Assembly: GCF_004341515.1 (NCBI RefSeq)
Contig: NZ_SLZF01000003.1
Coordinates: 682,001-746,000 of the forward strand
Direction: 5' to 3'
Length of the DNA stretch: 64,000 nucleotides
Source: Allobosea sp. BK604
GTDB taxonomy: Bacteria > Pseudomonadota > Alphaproteobacteria > Rhizobiales > Beijerinckiaceae
Shown here: positions 33,990 through 41,982 of the stretch, in pieces
Numbering within the stretch: the first letter of the stretch is position 1
How the letters are laid out: each line of letters opens with the position of its first letter
Made by a program: the position numbers and the translations under genes
The notes under the pieces: generated by a model
Database searches by the model: none
Told to the model about the DNA's origin: nothing
The model's input: only the letters and a program-made list of their open reading frames with translations

Positions 33990-34904
33990 TCACCCTCGCC
34001 GCACCAGCAGGACTGCCGCCAGAATCGCCACACCACCAAAAGCCTGCGCGGGCGAGGGCTGCTCGGCGAAGATCGCCCAGGCGGCGAGCACGCTGACCAG
34101 CGCCGGGTAGACCATCACCAGCGAGGCGGCGCCGGCGCCGTATTGGCCGAGCGAGAGCGTGATCAGGCCCTGGCCGAGCGCATGCGAGACGAGGCCGAGC
34201 GCGGCGACCGCCAGCCAGCCCTGCAGCGACTGCGGCACGATCGTCTCGCCGAGGACGAGCGCCGTCGCCAGGCAGAAGACGGCGCAGAGCGCGCTGGAGA
34301 CCAGGCCGATGCGGCCGGCATCGGCGAGATCGCGGGCGCGGCGGATGGCGAGAATGTAGCCGGCATAGGCGACGGCCGCGCCGATCGCGAGCGTATCGCC
34401 GAACGTGCCCGCGGCACTGGCCGGGGTGGCTGAGCCGGCGGCGAATTTCGGCAGCACGAGCAGCACGGCGCCACCGATGGCGAGCAGGAGCGCACCGAGA
34501 ATGCGCCGCGTGATGGTCTCGCCGAGCAGCAGCCAGCCGCCGATGACGACGACGACCGGCGAGAGATTGCCGAGCAGCGAGGCATTGGCGATCGAGGTGA
34601 AGCCGAGCGAGGCATTGTAGAGGGTGACATCAACAGCGAAGGCGAGGCCGGCCAGCGCGATCGGCCCCCAGGCAGCGGAGCGCACGGTGCCGGCGACGGA
34701 TCTGCGCCGCTCCAGCGCCATCCAGGCGGCGAGCACGGGCAGCGCAAAGATCATGCGCCAGAACCCGGCAGCGGCCGGGCCGACATCGGCGAAGCGCACG
34801 AAGACGCCGGAAAAGCCGATGCAGGTCGCGCCGGTCAACAGGGCGAGGAACATCGCCGGACTGGGGACTGTCGGGCGCGTCAGGGCGAGATCGGACGTGG
34901 TCAT
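33990..34904 (-). CDS. EamA/DMT-family exporter
   Basis: A 304-aa, ten-helix drug/metabolite transporter made of two EamA repeats: LALLTGATCIGFSGVFVRFADVGP onwards, and FGDTLAIGAAVAYAGYILAIRRA onwards. It ends ASLVMVYPALVSVLAAWAIFAEQPSPAQAFGGVAILAAVLLVRRG, the usual last helix pair. It probably exports an amino acid or metabolite. ATG 34904 is chosen because the family homology begins right after it. It is divergent from the LysR gene at 35008, which likely controls it. Confidence 0.88.
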   Translation of the reverse strand: MTTSDLALTRPTVPSPAMFLALLTGATCIGFSGVFVRFADVGPAAAGFWRMIFALPVLAAWMALERRRSVAGTVRSAAWGPIALAGLAFAVDVTLYNASLGFTSIANASLLGNLSPVVVVIGGWLLLGETITRRILGALLLAIGGAVLLVLPKFAAGSATPASAAGTFGDTLAIGAAVAYAGYILAIRRARDLADAGRIGLVSSALCAVFCLATALVLGETIVPQSLQGWLAVAALGLVSHALGQGLITLSLGQYGAGAASLVMVYPALVSVLAAWAIFAEQPSPAQAFGGVAILAAVLLVRRG

Positions 34905-34962
34905 CGGGGCAAATCCGCGTGTGATTGCCGGGGATATAGTGAGCTTCCGTCGACAAGAAAAA

Positions 34963-34995
34963 CGGATTATTCTCATCGCTCCATTCGAAAATCCG
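34963..34995. promoter_or_regulatory. Inverted repeat between EamA and LysR genes
   Basis: CGGATT (34963-34968) and AATCCG (34990-34995) form 6-bp arms around a 21-bp spacer rich in ATTC words, within the 103-bp divergent gap. It is a plausible LysR recognition region but short. Confidence 0.4.
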
Positions 34996-35007
34996 ATGGA
35001 GCTTCGC

Positions 35008-35874
35008 ATGACCACGCATTTCGATCTGGCGGCGCTCGACATGCTGGTCGCGGTGGCTGAAGCGGGCGGATTCACCGCCGCCAGCGCCAGGCTCGGCCGG
35101 ACGCAATCGGCGATCTCGGCCCGCATCCAGGACCTGGAAAACCAGCTCGGCCAGAAGCTGCTGGAGCGCTCCCGCCGCGGCGTGACGCCGACCGATGCCG
35201 GCGAGCGGCTGATCGCGCATGCGCGCCGGCTGCTGGCGGTCGAGCGCGAGGCCTTGGCCGAACTCGGCGGGGCGGCGACGGCGGGGCGGCTGCGCATCGG
35301 CATCCCCGACGACTATGTCGACGCCTACCTGCGGCCGCTGATCGCGCGTTTCGCCGCCGAGCATCCGCGCGTCGAACTGGAACTGCGCTGCGACCTCTCG
35401 CGCAATATCGAGCCGGCGCTGGCTTCGGGCGAGTTCGATCTCGCGGTGGTGACGCAGGATCCGTCGCGGCCGAAGGGCGAGGTGCTCCGGCGCGAGCCGC
35501 TGGTCTGGGTCGCGGCGCGCGGGCACCGGCCGGAATTGCAGGAGGCGCTGCCGCTCGCCCTGTTCTCCGACGGCTGCCGGGCGCGGCCGCGCATCCTCGC
35601 GGCGCTCGATGCGGCCGGGAAGGCGCACCGGCTGGTCTTTTCCTCCTCGCATACCTCGGGCGTGCTCTCGGCGGTGGAGGCGGGATTTTGCGTCACGGCG
35701 ATCACCGAAAGCGCGATCCCGCCGAGCCTGCGCCGGCTCGGGGCTGCGGAAGGGCTGCCGCCGCTCTTCGAGCTCTCGGTCGGGCTGATCATCGGGCCGC
35801 AGCCCAGCGCCGCGGCGCTGCGCTTTGCCGAGGCGCTGCGCGAGGAAATGGCGGCGCCGCGGCTGGCAGCGTGA
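35008..35874 (+). CDS. LysR family transcriptional regulator
   Basis: A 288-aa LTTR. HTH residues ~1-60 read HFDLAALDMLVAVAEAGGFTAASARLGRTQSAISARIQDLENQLG. Residues ~85-288 are the periplasmic-binding-like effector domain (GRLRIGIPDDYVDAYLRPLIARFAAEHPRVELELRCD). ATG 35008 has GGAG at good spacing; ATG 34996 is an alternative. It is divergent from the EamA exporter, a standard LysR-exporter arrangement. Coinducer unknown. Confidence 0.92.
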   Translation: MTTHFDLAALDMLVAVAEAGGFTAASARLGRTQSAISARIQDLENQLGQKLLERSRRGVTPTDAGERLIAHARRLLAVEREALAELGGAATAGRLRIGIPDDYVDAYLRPLIARFAAEHPRVELELRCDLSRNIEPALASGEFDLAVVTQDPSRPKGEVLRREPLVWVAARGHRPELQEALPLALFSDGCRARPRILAALDAAGKAHRLVFSSSHTSGVLSAVEAGFCVTAITESAIPPSLRRLGAAEGLPPLFELSVGLIIGPQPSAAALRFAEALREEMAAPRLAA

Positions 35875-35906
35875 GCTTCCCCTTCCTGGATGCCTCTGCG
35901 GAACGC

Positions 35907-36722
35907 TCAGCCCGGCATGAGGTAACCGGCGGCCTGTGCCTCCCACGCCTCGTCCAGCAAGATTCCGTAAGCCTCGCGTTCGACCGGCGCGAAACCACGC
36001 AGGCACAAGCGCGCTAGCAAGGGAGCTGCGGCGGCGTCCTCCGCCATGGCCAGCAGCGCGTCACGAAGCCTTTCGACGACGGCCGGCTCGGCACTATCCG
36101 CGGCGACCAGGAGCGGCATCGGCCGCGCTTCCGTCGTCTCGACGATCCGCAATCGGGCGGCGGTCGCAGGTTCATGCGCGAGCAGCAGATCATGGAAATA
36201 GGAATCGAGCGGGCCGATATCGATCTCGTCGGCAAGCACGGCCTCGATCACCCGGCGGGGAGTGACGAGGGGGCCGAGGCTCTCGGAATACAGCCGCTCG
36301 CCCTCCCGCCGATGACGCAGGAGGTGGCTTCGCAGCGCGTTGAAGCCCGATTGCGAATGCTCGACCGTCCAGCCGAGGCGCTTGCCAAAACTTCCGGCCA
36401 GCGAGTCAATCGGGCTCTCCGCGCGCACGACAAGATGCGAGGCATAGAAAGGCCGTCCGGCCGCGAGGCTGGAGGCAGGCACGGGCGCCGCCACCGGCTG
36501 CACAGGAAAGCCGCCGCTCGCGAATGGATAGCCGCAGATGAAGGCGAGTCCGAGATCACCACGCCGCCAGAGCTCTTCGAGCGGCGCCGGCGCGGCATGG
36601 TCGATCACCGTGAGCGGGACGCCGGAAGCATGGGAAACCCATCCGAACAGCTCGGCCCAGGCCGCGCGCACGGCCGGGTCGACCGCGTACATGCGCGCAT
36701 TCGCGACATGGTCGGCACTCAC
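35907..36722 (-). CDS. PhnD-like substrate-binding protein without signal peptide
   Basis: A 271-aa protein of the phosphate/phosphonate (PhnD-type) binding fold: ANARMYAVDPAVRAAWAELFGWVS at the start, GDLGLAFICGYPFA in the first lobe, SHLVVRAESPIDSLAGSFGKRLGWTVEHSQSGFNALRSHLL in the hinge region, and EIDIGPLDSYFHDLL in the second lobe. It begins directly in the fold, with no signal or lipobox, so as encoded it should be cytoplasmic. GTG 36722 overlaps the stop of the cyclodeaminase gene (GTGA). No permease or ATPase is nearby. It may sense or bind the product of the coupled enzyme. Confidence 0.78.
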   Translation of the reverse strand: MSADHVANARMYAVDPAVRAAWAELFGWVSHASGVPLTVIDHAAPAPLEELWRRGDLGLAFICGYPFASGGFPVQPVAAPVPASSLAAGRPFYASHLVVRAESPIDSLAGSFGKRLGWTVEHSQSGFNALRSHLLRHRREGERLYSESLGPLVTPRRVIEAVLADEIDIGPLDSYFHDLLLAHEPATAARLRIVETTEARPMPLLVAADSAEPAVVERLRDALLAMAEDAAAAPLLARLCLRGFAPVEREAYGILLDEAWEAQAAGYLMPG

Positions 36723-37726
36723 GCGTAGCGCAGCCGCTGGCCGAGCCCGAGCCGAGCCGCCTTTTCCAGCATGAAATGGCCGAGCGCGATATCCGACAGC
36801 GACAACCCGCGATGCCAGAACAGGATGGTCTCGTCCTCGCACTCGCGACCGGGTTTCAGCCCGGCGACGATCTCGCCCATCTCGGCATGGAGTGTCGCCT
36901 CCGAGAGCTTGCCGGCCTCGACATGGGCACGCAACGAGCCGAACTGGCCGGATTTGCACTGGCCCCAATCATCGACCACGAGCTTGCTCATGATATCGGT
37001 CAGCGAGAGCTCGACCGCGCTCATCGTGCCATAGGGCACGACGAAGGCCCCCGGCTTGATCCACTCCGTCCTGAGCATCGGCTCGGGCGCGTTCAGCCGC
37101 GAGGCCTCGACGACGATATCGGCGCCCTCGACGCAGGAGCGCCAATCCTCGGTCACCGTGATCGTCTTGCCGCGATCGGCGGCGAGCTTCGCGCCGAAGG
37201 CGTCGCGGCTTTCCTTGCGGCGCGAATGCACGCGGATCTCGTCGAAATCGAAGAGGGAATCGAGCAGGCGCACGTTCCAATAGGCCGTGCCGCGCGCCCC
37301 GACATGGGCCAGCACCTTTGAACCCTTGCGCGCCAGATATTTCGCGCCGATGGCCGTGACCGCACCTGTGCGCATATCGGTGAGGTGGCTACCGTCGATG
37401 ATCGCCTTCGGCACGCCGTTGCCAGGGTCCATCAGCAGCAGGAGCCCGAGCTCGGATGGCAGGCCTTCTTTGTAATTGTCGACGAAATCGCCGATCACCT
37501 TGACGCCGGCAAGGTTGATCGGCGCCCGGAACGCCCCTCGCAGAACGTTGAAATGACCATTCGCAGCGCCCGGCTGCAAATGCATGCGCGGCTCGATCAC
37601 CGTTTCCTTGCGACCCTGCGCCGCAAGCCCGGTTTCGACTGCGGCGATGATCTCCTGATCCGTCAACGCCAGGGCCTCGACATCGAGCGCGTTGAGGAAG
37701 TCAATATGGATCGGGGCGTGCGGCAC
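36719..37726 (-). CDS. Ornithine cyclodeaminase / mu-crystallin family protein
   Basis: A 335-aa NAD(P)-dependent enzyme. The N-terminal dimer domain holds RMHLQPGAANGHFNVLRGAF and GVKVIGDFVDNYKEGLPSELGLLLLMD. The Rossmann part reads GAVTAIGAKYLARKGSKVLAHVGARGTAYWNVRLL, and VEGADIVVEASRLNAPEP follows. Members interconvert ornithine and proline, reduce cyclic ketimines or act on alanine/opines. Divergence in the usual G-x-G-x-Q motif (here HVGARGTA) argues against a classic ornithine cyclodeaminase. It is translationally coupled to the PhnD-like binding protein. Confidence 0.85.
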   Translation of the reverse strand: MPHAPIHIDFLNALDVEALALTDQEIIAAVETGLAAQGRKETVIEPRMHLQPGAANGHFNVLRGAFRAPINLAGVKVIGDFVDNYKEGLPSELGLLLLMDPGNGVPKAIIDGSHLTDMRTGAVTAIGAKYLARKGSKVLAHVGARGTAYWNVRLLDSLFDFDEIRVHSRRKESRDAFGAKLAADRGKTITVTEDWRSCVEGADIVVEASRLNAPEPMLRTEWIKPGAFVVPYGTMSAVELSLTDIMSKLVVDDWGQCKSGQFGSLRAHVEAGKLSEATLHAEMGEIVAGLKPGRECEDETILFWHRGLSLSDIALGHFMLEKAARLGLGQRLRYA

Positions 37727-37947
37727 GGTGATTGTCTCTGATGGAAGCGAAACTGGAGAGTGGACGCTGGCGCCGCCCGACGCAATAACGTCTGGATCCG
37801 CCCCCTGGCGGGGTTAAGCAAGGCCTCCTTTTGGCCACAACTCCGGACAATCAGAGGTCGTTCGTTCCAAGGACCTCGGCAGGGCATGCGGCGCATCAAG
37901 GATTTGTTAACCATGTTTGCGCACTGTGACGGGCACGAAGTCCTGCT

Positions 37948-39375
37948 GTGATCGCAGCCTCCGATCCTGCCCAGGCCTCGTCGAGCCGTCGCGACGACCG
38001 GGATCTCAGCGACACCAGCTTGTCCGGCATCCCGACAGGTGATGTGGATATGGCCGCTGAACTTGCGCTCGACCGCACGTCCCTCCGATTGCCATCGCTC
38101 TCCGAGGCCGGCGCCAGGCTCGCGACCCGCCCCGGGTTACGCTCCGGCCTGATGCTCGGGCTGCGCTTCCTCCAGGCGCGCTTCCTCTCGGTCTGGGGCC
38201 TGCTGCTGGCTGCTGCCTTGTGCCCGGCCCAGGTCTTCGCCGATTTCGCGATCTTCTCGACCCTGGCCAATTTTGTCTCCATCGCAGCCCTGCTGCGCTT
38301 CGAGGCGGTGTTTTTCCAGAACAGCGACCGCAAGCACCTCGGCCAGGCCTTCCGGCTGGCGCTTGCCGCCGGCACCCTCTTCCTGTGCGGCATGACGATC
38401 GCCGTGCTCTTTGCGGCCACCGAAGGCTGGATCCTGCGCGGCTTCGGCGCATTGTTCATGATCTCGCTCGCGAGCCGCGCGATGATCCGGCTGATCATCG
38501 CCGAGGCGACCGCCGAGGGCGATTTCGCTACCGTCGGCAGCATCGGCATCGTCCAGGCGCTGGTGCAGCCGGGTATGATGATCCTGCTGATCTGGCCGCT
38601 CGGCCCGACCTCGGTCGCGCTGTTCGCGGCCGATGCGTTCGGCCACGCCTTCGCCGCGCTCTATCTCGCCTGGCGCCGGCGCCGCGCACTCTTCCAGCTC
38701 GTCGAGCCCTCGCAATGGTCGAAGCCGGAACTGCGTAAATCGATGCTGCGCTGGCGCACAGCGCCCCGCATCCTGCTGCCCTCGGCGCTGCTCTCCTTCA
38801 GCTTCATGGCCGCGCCATTGCTGGCGATGCCGCTCGCCAGCAATCCCATCCTCGCCGCCCATGTCGCGCTGGCCATGCGGCTGCTGGAAATGCCGACGCA
38901 GATGTTCGCCACCGTCTCCGTCCCGCTCGCCATGAACAATCTGCGCAAGCAGGACGAGCAGGATCGCCAACGGACGGCGCGCTTCATTACGCTGTGCTTG
39001 GTCGCGGTCGCCGCTGCGCTCTTCGCCGGGATCGCGCTCTTCTCCGTCGTCGCGGATTTCGTGCTCGACGGCACGCAATGGGAGGGTATCGGCCATGTCG
39101 TCGCCGCCCTGGCGCTGTTCTATGGCGGCTCCGCCCTGGTGATGCCGCTGCACGAGATCGCGACGCTGTCGCGCTATCCGCATCGCCAGCTGGCGACCAA
39201 TGCCGTCGCGCTCGTCGTCGCCGGACTGGTCATGCTCTGGTTCGGCACGCTCTCGATGGCCTTGCTTTGCGCCATCGGCCTGGTCTCGATGGCGCGCATG
39301 TTCGCCCATGTCCAGTTCGCCTGGACGCGGCTCGGCAGCGGTGACTTCGCCGCCGCGCCTGCTGCGACGCGCTAG
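37948..39375 (+). CDS. Polysaccharide-export flippase-like membrane protein
   Basis: A 475-aa protein with about ten to twelve helices after a ~60-residue polar N-terminus. SGLMLGLRFLQARFLSVWGLLLAAALCPAQVFADFAIFSTLANFVSIAALLRFEAVFF is the opening pattern of Wzx/PST-type flippases. MRLLEMPTQMFATVSVPLAM in the middle also matches this superfamily. It would move lipid-linked sugar units or a related glycolipid across the inner membrane. No glycosyltransferase genes flank it. The start is GTG 37948; ATG 38050 is an alternative. It converges with the phosphatase gene. Confidence 0.75.
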   Translation: MIAASDPAQASSSRRDDRDLSDTSLSGIPTGDVDMAAELALDRTSLRLPSLSEAGARLATRPGLRSGLMLGLRFLQARFLSVWGLLLAAALCPAQVFADFAIFSTLANFVSIAALLRFEAVFFQNSDRKHLGQAFRLALAAGTLFLCGMTIAVLFAATEGWILRGFGALFMISLASRAMIRLIIAEATAEGDFATVGSIGIVQALVQPGMMILLIWPLGPTSVALFAADAFGHAFAALYLAWRRRRALFQLVEPSQWSKPELRKSMLRWRTAPRILLPSALLSFSFMAAPLLAMPLASNPILAAHVALAMRLLEMPTQMFATVSVPLAMNNLRKQDEQDRQRTARFITLCLVAVAAALFAGIALFSVVADFVLDGTQWEGIGHVVAALALFYGGSALVMPLHEIATLSRYPHRQLATNAVALVVAGLVMLWFGTLSMALLCAIGLVSMARMFAHVQFAWTRLGSGDFAAAPAATR

Positions 39376-39410
39376 AGCCGGATCCGATCAGATCGCCGCG
39401 TGATCCAAGG

Positions 39411-40133
39411 CTATTCGCGCCGGATCAGCCGGTCGGCCAGCAGCGACGACAGGAAGCCCGTCTTGAAGTCCCGCTCCAGCCGGGCCGGATCATAATGGTG
39501 CTCGACCCAGTCGAGGAAGGCGATGCCCTTGGCCGCGCCCTCGTCGCGATAGGCCTCGAAGAAAGCGTCGAGAATCCCGGTCTTGGCGAAGCGGAAATGG
39601 CCGTAGCGCAGCGAGAGTTGGCCCATCGCCTCGTCGAGTGGCCGGTTCTCGTGGATAAGCAGGTAGAGCGCCGAGAAGAAGCCGGCGCGGTCGGCGCCCG
39701 ATTTGCAATGCACCAGCGCCGGTTCGGCCAGGGTCTGGAAAAAGGCCTTGGCATCCAGAATGGTCTCGCGCTCCGGCGCACCGCGCGAGCGCAGCACGAA
39801 TTCGACCAGCGCAATGCCGTGGCGCTCGCAGGCCTCGCGCTGCAGCGGCCAGGCGCCGTGCTCACGCCCGCCGCGCAGGTTGACGATCGTCTTCACGCCC
39901 TGTCGTGCGAACCAGGCGATATCGGTCGGCGCCGGCTGCGCCGCCCGCCAGAGCCGCGGCGTCACGCGATGTGCGTTGAGATAGGCGAGCCTGAAGATGC
40001 CGTGGTCGACCAGCAGCATATTGGTCCAGGCGCGCACCCGGTCGAACCTGCCGGACAAGGGCCTGTCCCAGCGGGCGATGCGCGCCATGCGCCGCTGATA
40101 GCGCTCGGCATCGGGGCGCAACCGGTTCAGCAC
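39411..40133 (-). CDS. Tyrosine/dual-specificity protein phosphatase
   Basis: A 240-aa cysteine phosphatase. The P-loop [10 protein letters not shown] gives H142, C143 and R149. Upstream [33 protein letters not shown] is the typical lead-in of the DSP-like bacterial family, with the general acid expected in the loop around residue 117-122. GTG 40133 with a GGAAGAG site upstream is preferred; longer in-frame starts reach 40292. Relatives dephosphorylate protein tyrosine or lipid phosphates, and some are found near polysaccharide genes, which fits the neighbouring flippase. Confidence 0.85.
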   Translation of the reverse strand: MLNRLRPDAERYQRRMARIARWDRPLSGRFDRVRAWTNMLLVDHGIFRLAYLNAHRVTPRLWRAAQPAPTDIAWFARQGVKTIVNLRGGREHGAWPLQREACERHGIALVEFVLRSRGAPERETILDAKAFFQTLAEPALVHCKSGADRAGFFSALYLLIHENRPLDEAMGQLSLRYGHFRFAKTGILDAFFEAYRDEGAAKGIAFLDWVEHHYDPARLERDFKTGFLSSLLADRLIRRE

Positions 40134-40303
40134 CTGATCATCTCTTCCATTGTCATGAATTGCCGATACCAGCGCGGGCGATGCCGCGCAAATCCGCCAT
40201 GGCCCGCTACGGCAATGGCAGAAGTCCGCAGCAGCAAGGGCTTGGCCTTTTCTTCGCCAGCGCGCATAAGGCGCGCCAGCTAAACGCAGCACAAGGATTA
40301 TCC

Positions 40304-40840
40304 ATGCGTCTGGACGCCATTCCGATCGGCAAGAACCCGCCCGAAGAAGTCAATGTGGTCATCGAGGTGGCGATTGGCGGCGAACCGATCAAGTACGAGA
40401 TGGACAAGGCAGCCGGCACGCTCTTCGTCGACCGCTTCCTTTACACCCCGATGCGCTATCCCGGGAATTACGGCTTCATCCCCCACACCCTCTCGGAAGA
40501 CGGCGACCCTTGCGACGTGCTCGTCGCCAATACCCGCCCGTTGATCCCCGGCTCCTACATCGCAGTCCGCCCGATCGGCGTGATGATGATGCAGGACGAG
40601 GCCGGCGGCGACGAGAAGATCCTCGCCGTGCCCGTGCCGAAGCTGACCAAGCGCTACCAGAACGTCCATAACTACACCGACCTGCCGCAGATCACGCTCG
40701 ACCAGATCCAGCACTTCTTCGAGCACTACAAGGATCTCGAGCCCGGCAAATGGGTGAAGCTTTTGGGCTGGGGCGACGCCGACAAGGCCAAGCAGCTCAT
40801 CGTCGAAGGCATCGAGCGGGCGAAGAAGGCCAAGGACTGA
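40304..40840 (+). CDS. ppa: Inorganic pyrophosphatase
   Basis: A 178-aa family I pyrophosphatase of full length. [33 protein letters not shown] and the metal-binding [11 protein letters not shown] (D66, D68 and D71) are diagnostic, and KYQNV-type sequences ([14 protein letters not shown]) follow. It hydrolyses PPi and so drives biosynthesis in the cytoplasm. ATG 40304 has an AAGGA site upstream. Confidence 0.97.
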   Translation: MRLDAIPIGKNPPEEVNVVIEVAIGGEPIKYEMDKAAGTLFVDRFLYTPMRYPGNYGFIPHTLSEDGDPCDVLVANTRPLIPGSYIAVRPIGVMMMQDEAGGDEKILAVPVPKLTKRYQNVHNYTDLPQITLDQIQHFFEHYKDLEPGKWVKLLGWGDADKAKQLIVEGIERAKKAKD

Positions 40841-41002
40841 GCCCGGTTCACCCACCGCCCCCTGAGATCGCTTGAGACGTCGCTGGCGTGAGTCGACTGG
40901 CGTGGCTGTCGAGAACCGGAGCGGAGCGGACATCGGTCCGTGAGCACCGGAGGCGCAGACAGCCGCGTCAGACGGCCTCGCCAGTAGACGTATCGAGCGG
41001 TC

Positions 41003-41878
41003 TCAGGCCGCGATCGCGTCCGCCAGCGCCACCACCCGCCTCGCCATTTCCGCATGCAGCCGCTCGACCATGCGGCCATCGAGCTGGATCGCGCCCTTGT
41101 CGGCATTCTCCGGCTGCTGGAAGGCGGCGATGATCGCCTTGGCCCGCGTCAGCTCGCTTTCATCTGGTGCAAAGGCCGCATTGGCCGGCGAGACCTGTGC
41201 GGGGTGGATCAGCGTCTTGCCGTCGAAGCCGAGATCGCGGCCCTGCTCGCATTCGGCGATGAAGCCTGCCTCGTCCTTGATGTCGTTATAGACGCCGTCG
41301 ATCACGTCGATGCCATGGGCACGGGCGGCAAGGATCGCCGTGGTCAGCCAGGGCAGCATCGGCGCCCGGCCCGGCACGAAGCGGGCCCGGGTCTCCTTGG
41401 CGAGATCATTGGTGCCGAGCACGAAGCAGGCGAGCCGCGTCGCCGGCACATGCGCGGCGCGCGCGATGCGCTCAGCGTCGAGAATGGCGAGCGGCGTCTC
41501 GATCATCGCCCAGATCTTGATCTCCGGATCGGCCCAGAGCCCGATCAATTGGTTGCCGATACGCTGCAGGGCTTCCGCCGAGGAGATTTTTGGGACCAGG
41601 ATCGCATCCGGCTTGGCCTCGGTCGCCGCCGCGAGATCAGCCTCGAACCAGGGCGTGTCGGCGCCGTTGACGCGGATCACCAGCTCGCGCCTGCCATAGC
41701 CGCCGGCCTTGACGGCGGCGCAGACCTGATCGCGCGCCAGTTCCTTGGTATCGGGCGCGACCGCGTCCTCGAGATCGAGGATCAGCGCGTCGGCCGCGAT
41801 CTCGCGCGCCTTTTCCAGCGCACGCGCATTCGAACCGGGCATATAAAGAACACTGCGACGCGGGCGGATCTCGGTCAT
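41003..41878 (-). CDS. CitE-like HpcH/HpaI lyase, possible (3S)-malyl-CoA thioesterase
   Basis: A 291-aa TIM-barrel enzyme. RRSVLYMPGSNARALEKA starts the family domain. LVIRVNGADTPW supplies the CoA/substrate Arg, IWAMIETPLAIL the metal Glu, and CFVLGTNDLAKE the metal Asp; DLGFDGKTLIHPAQV closes the barrel. Length and pattern fit the malyl-CoA/citramalyl-CoA group, including the (3S)-malyl-CoA thioesterase of the ethylmalonyl-CoA pathway, for which a mesaconyl-CoA hydratase candidate is at 19299. Beta-methylmalyl-CoA lyase or CitE activity is also possible. ATG 41878 follows AGGAG. Confidence 0.82.
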   Translation of the reverse strand: MTEIRPRRSVLYMPGSNARALEKAREIAADALILDLEDAVAPDTKELARDQVCAAVKAGGYGRRELVIRVNGADTPWFEADLAAATEAKPDAILVPKISSAEALQRIGNQLIGLWADPEIKIWAMIETPLAILDAERIARAAHVPATRLACFVLGTNDLAKETRARFVPGRAPMLPWLTTAILAARAHGIDVIDGVYNDIKDEAGFIAECEQGRDLGFDGKTLIHPAQVSPANAAFAPDESELTRAKAIIAAFQQPENADKGAIQLDGRMVERLHAEMARRVVALADAIAA

Positions 41879-41982
41879 GCGATCACTCCTGAAACGATCG
41901 TGCAGCCCCAGCTGGTGCAATGCACACCAGATGGCTTCGCAATGCAACATCGACTCGCCGAACGATGAAGAGGGTATGACGG

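Noticed and set aside
36734..36968. N-terminal extension of the PhnD-like protein into the cyclodeaminase gene
   Set aside because: The longer frame would overlap the 3' end of a well-conserved gene; GTG 36722 with a GTGA overlap explains the start better.
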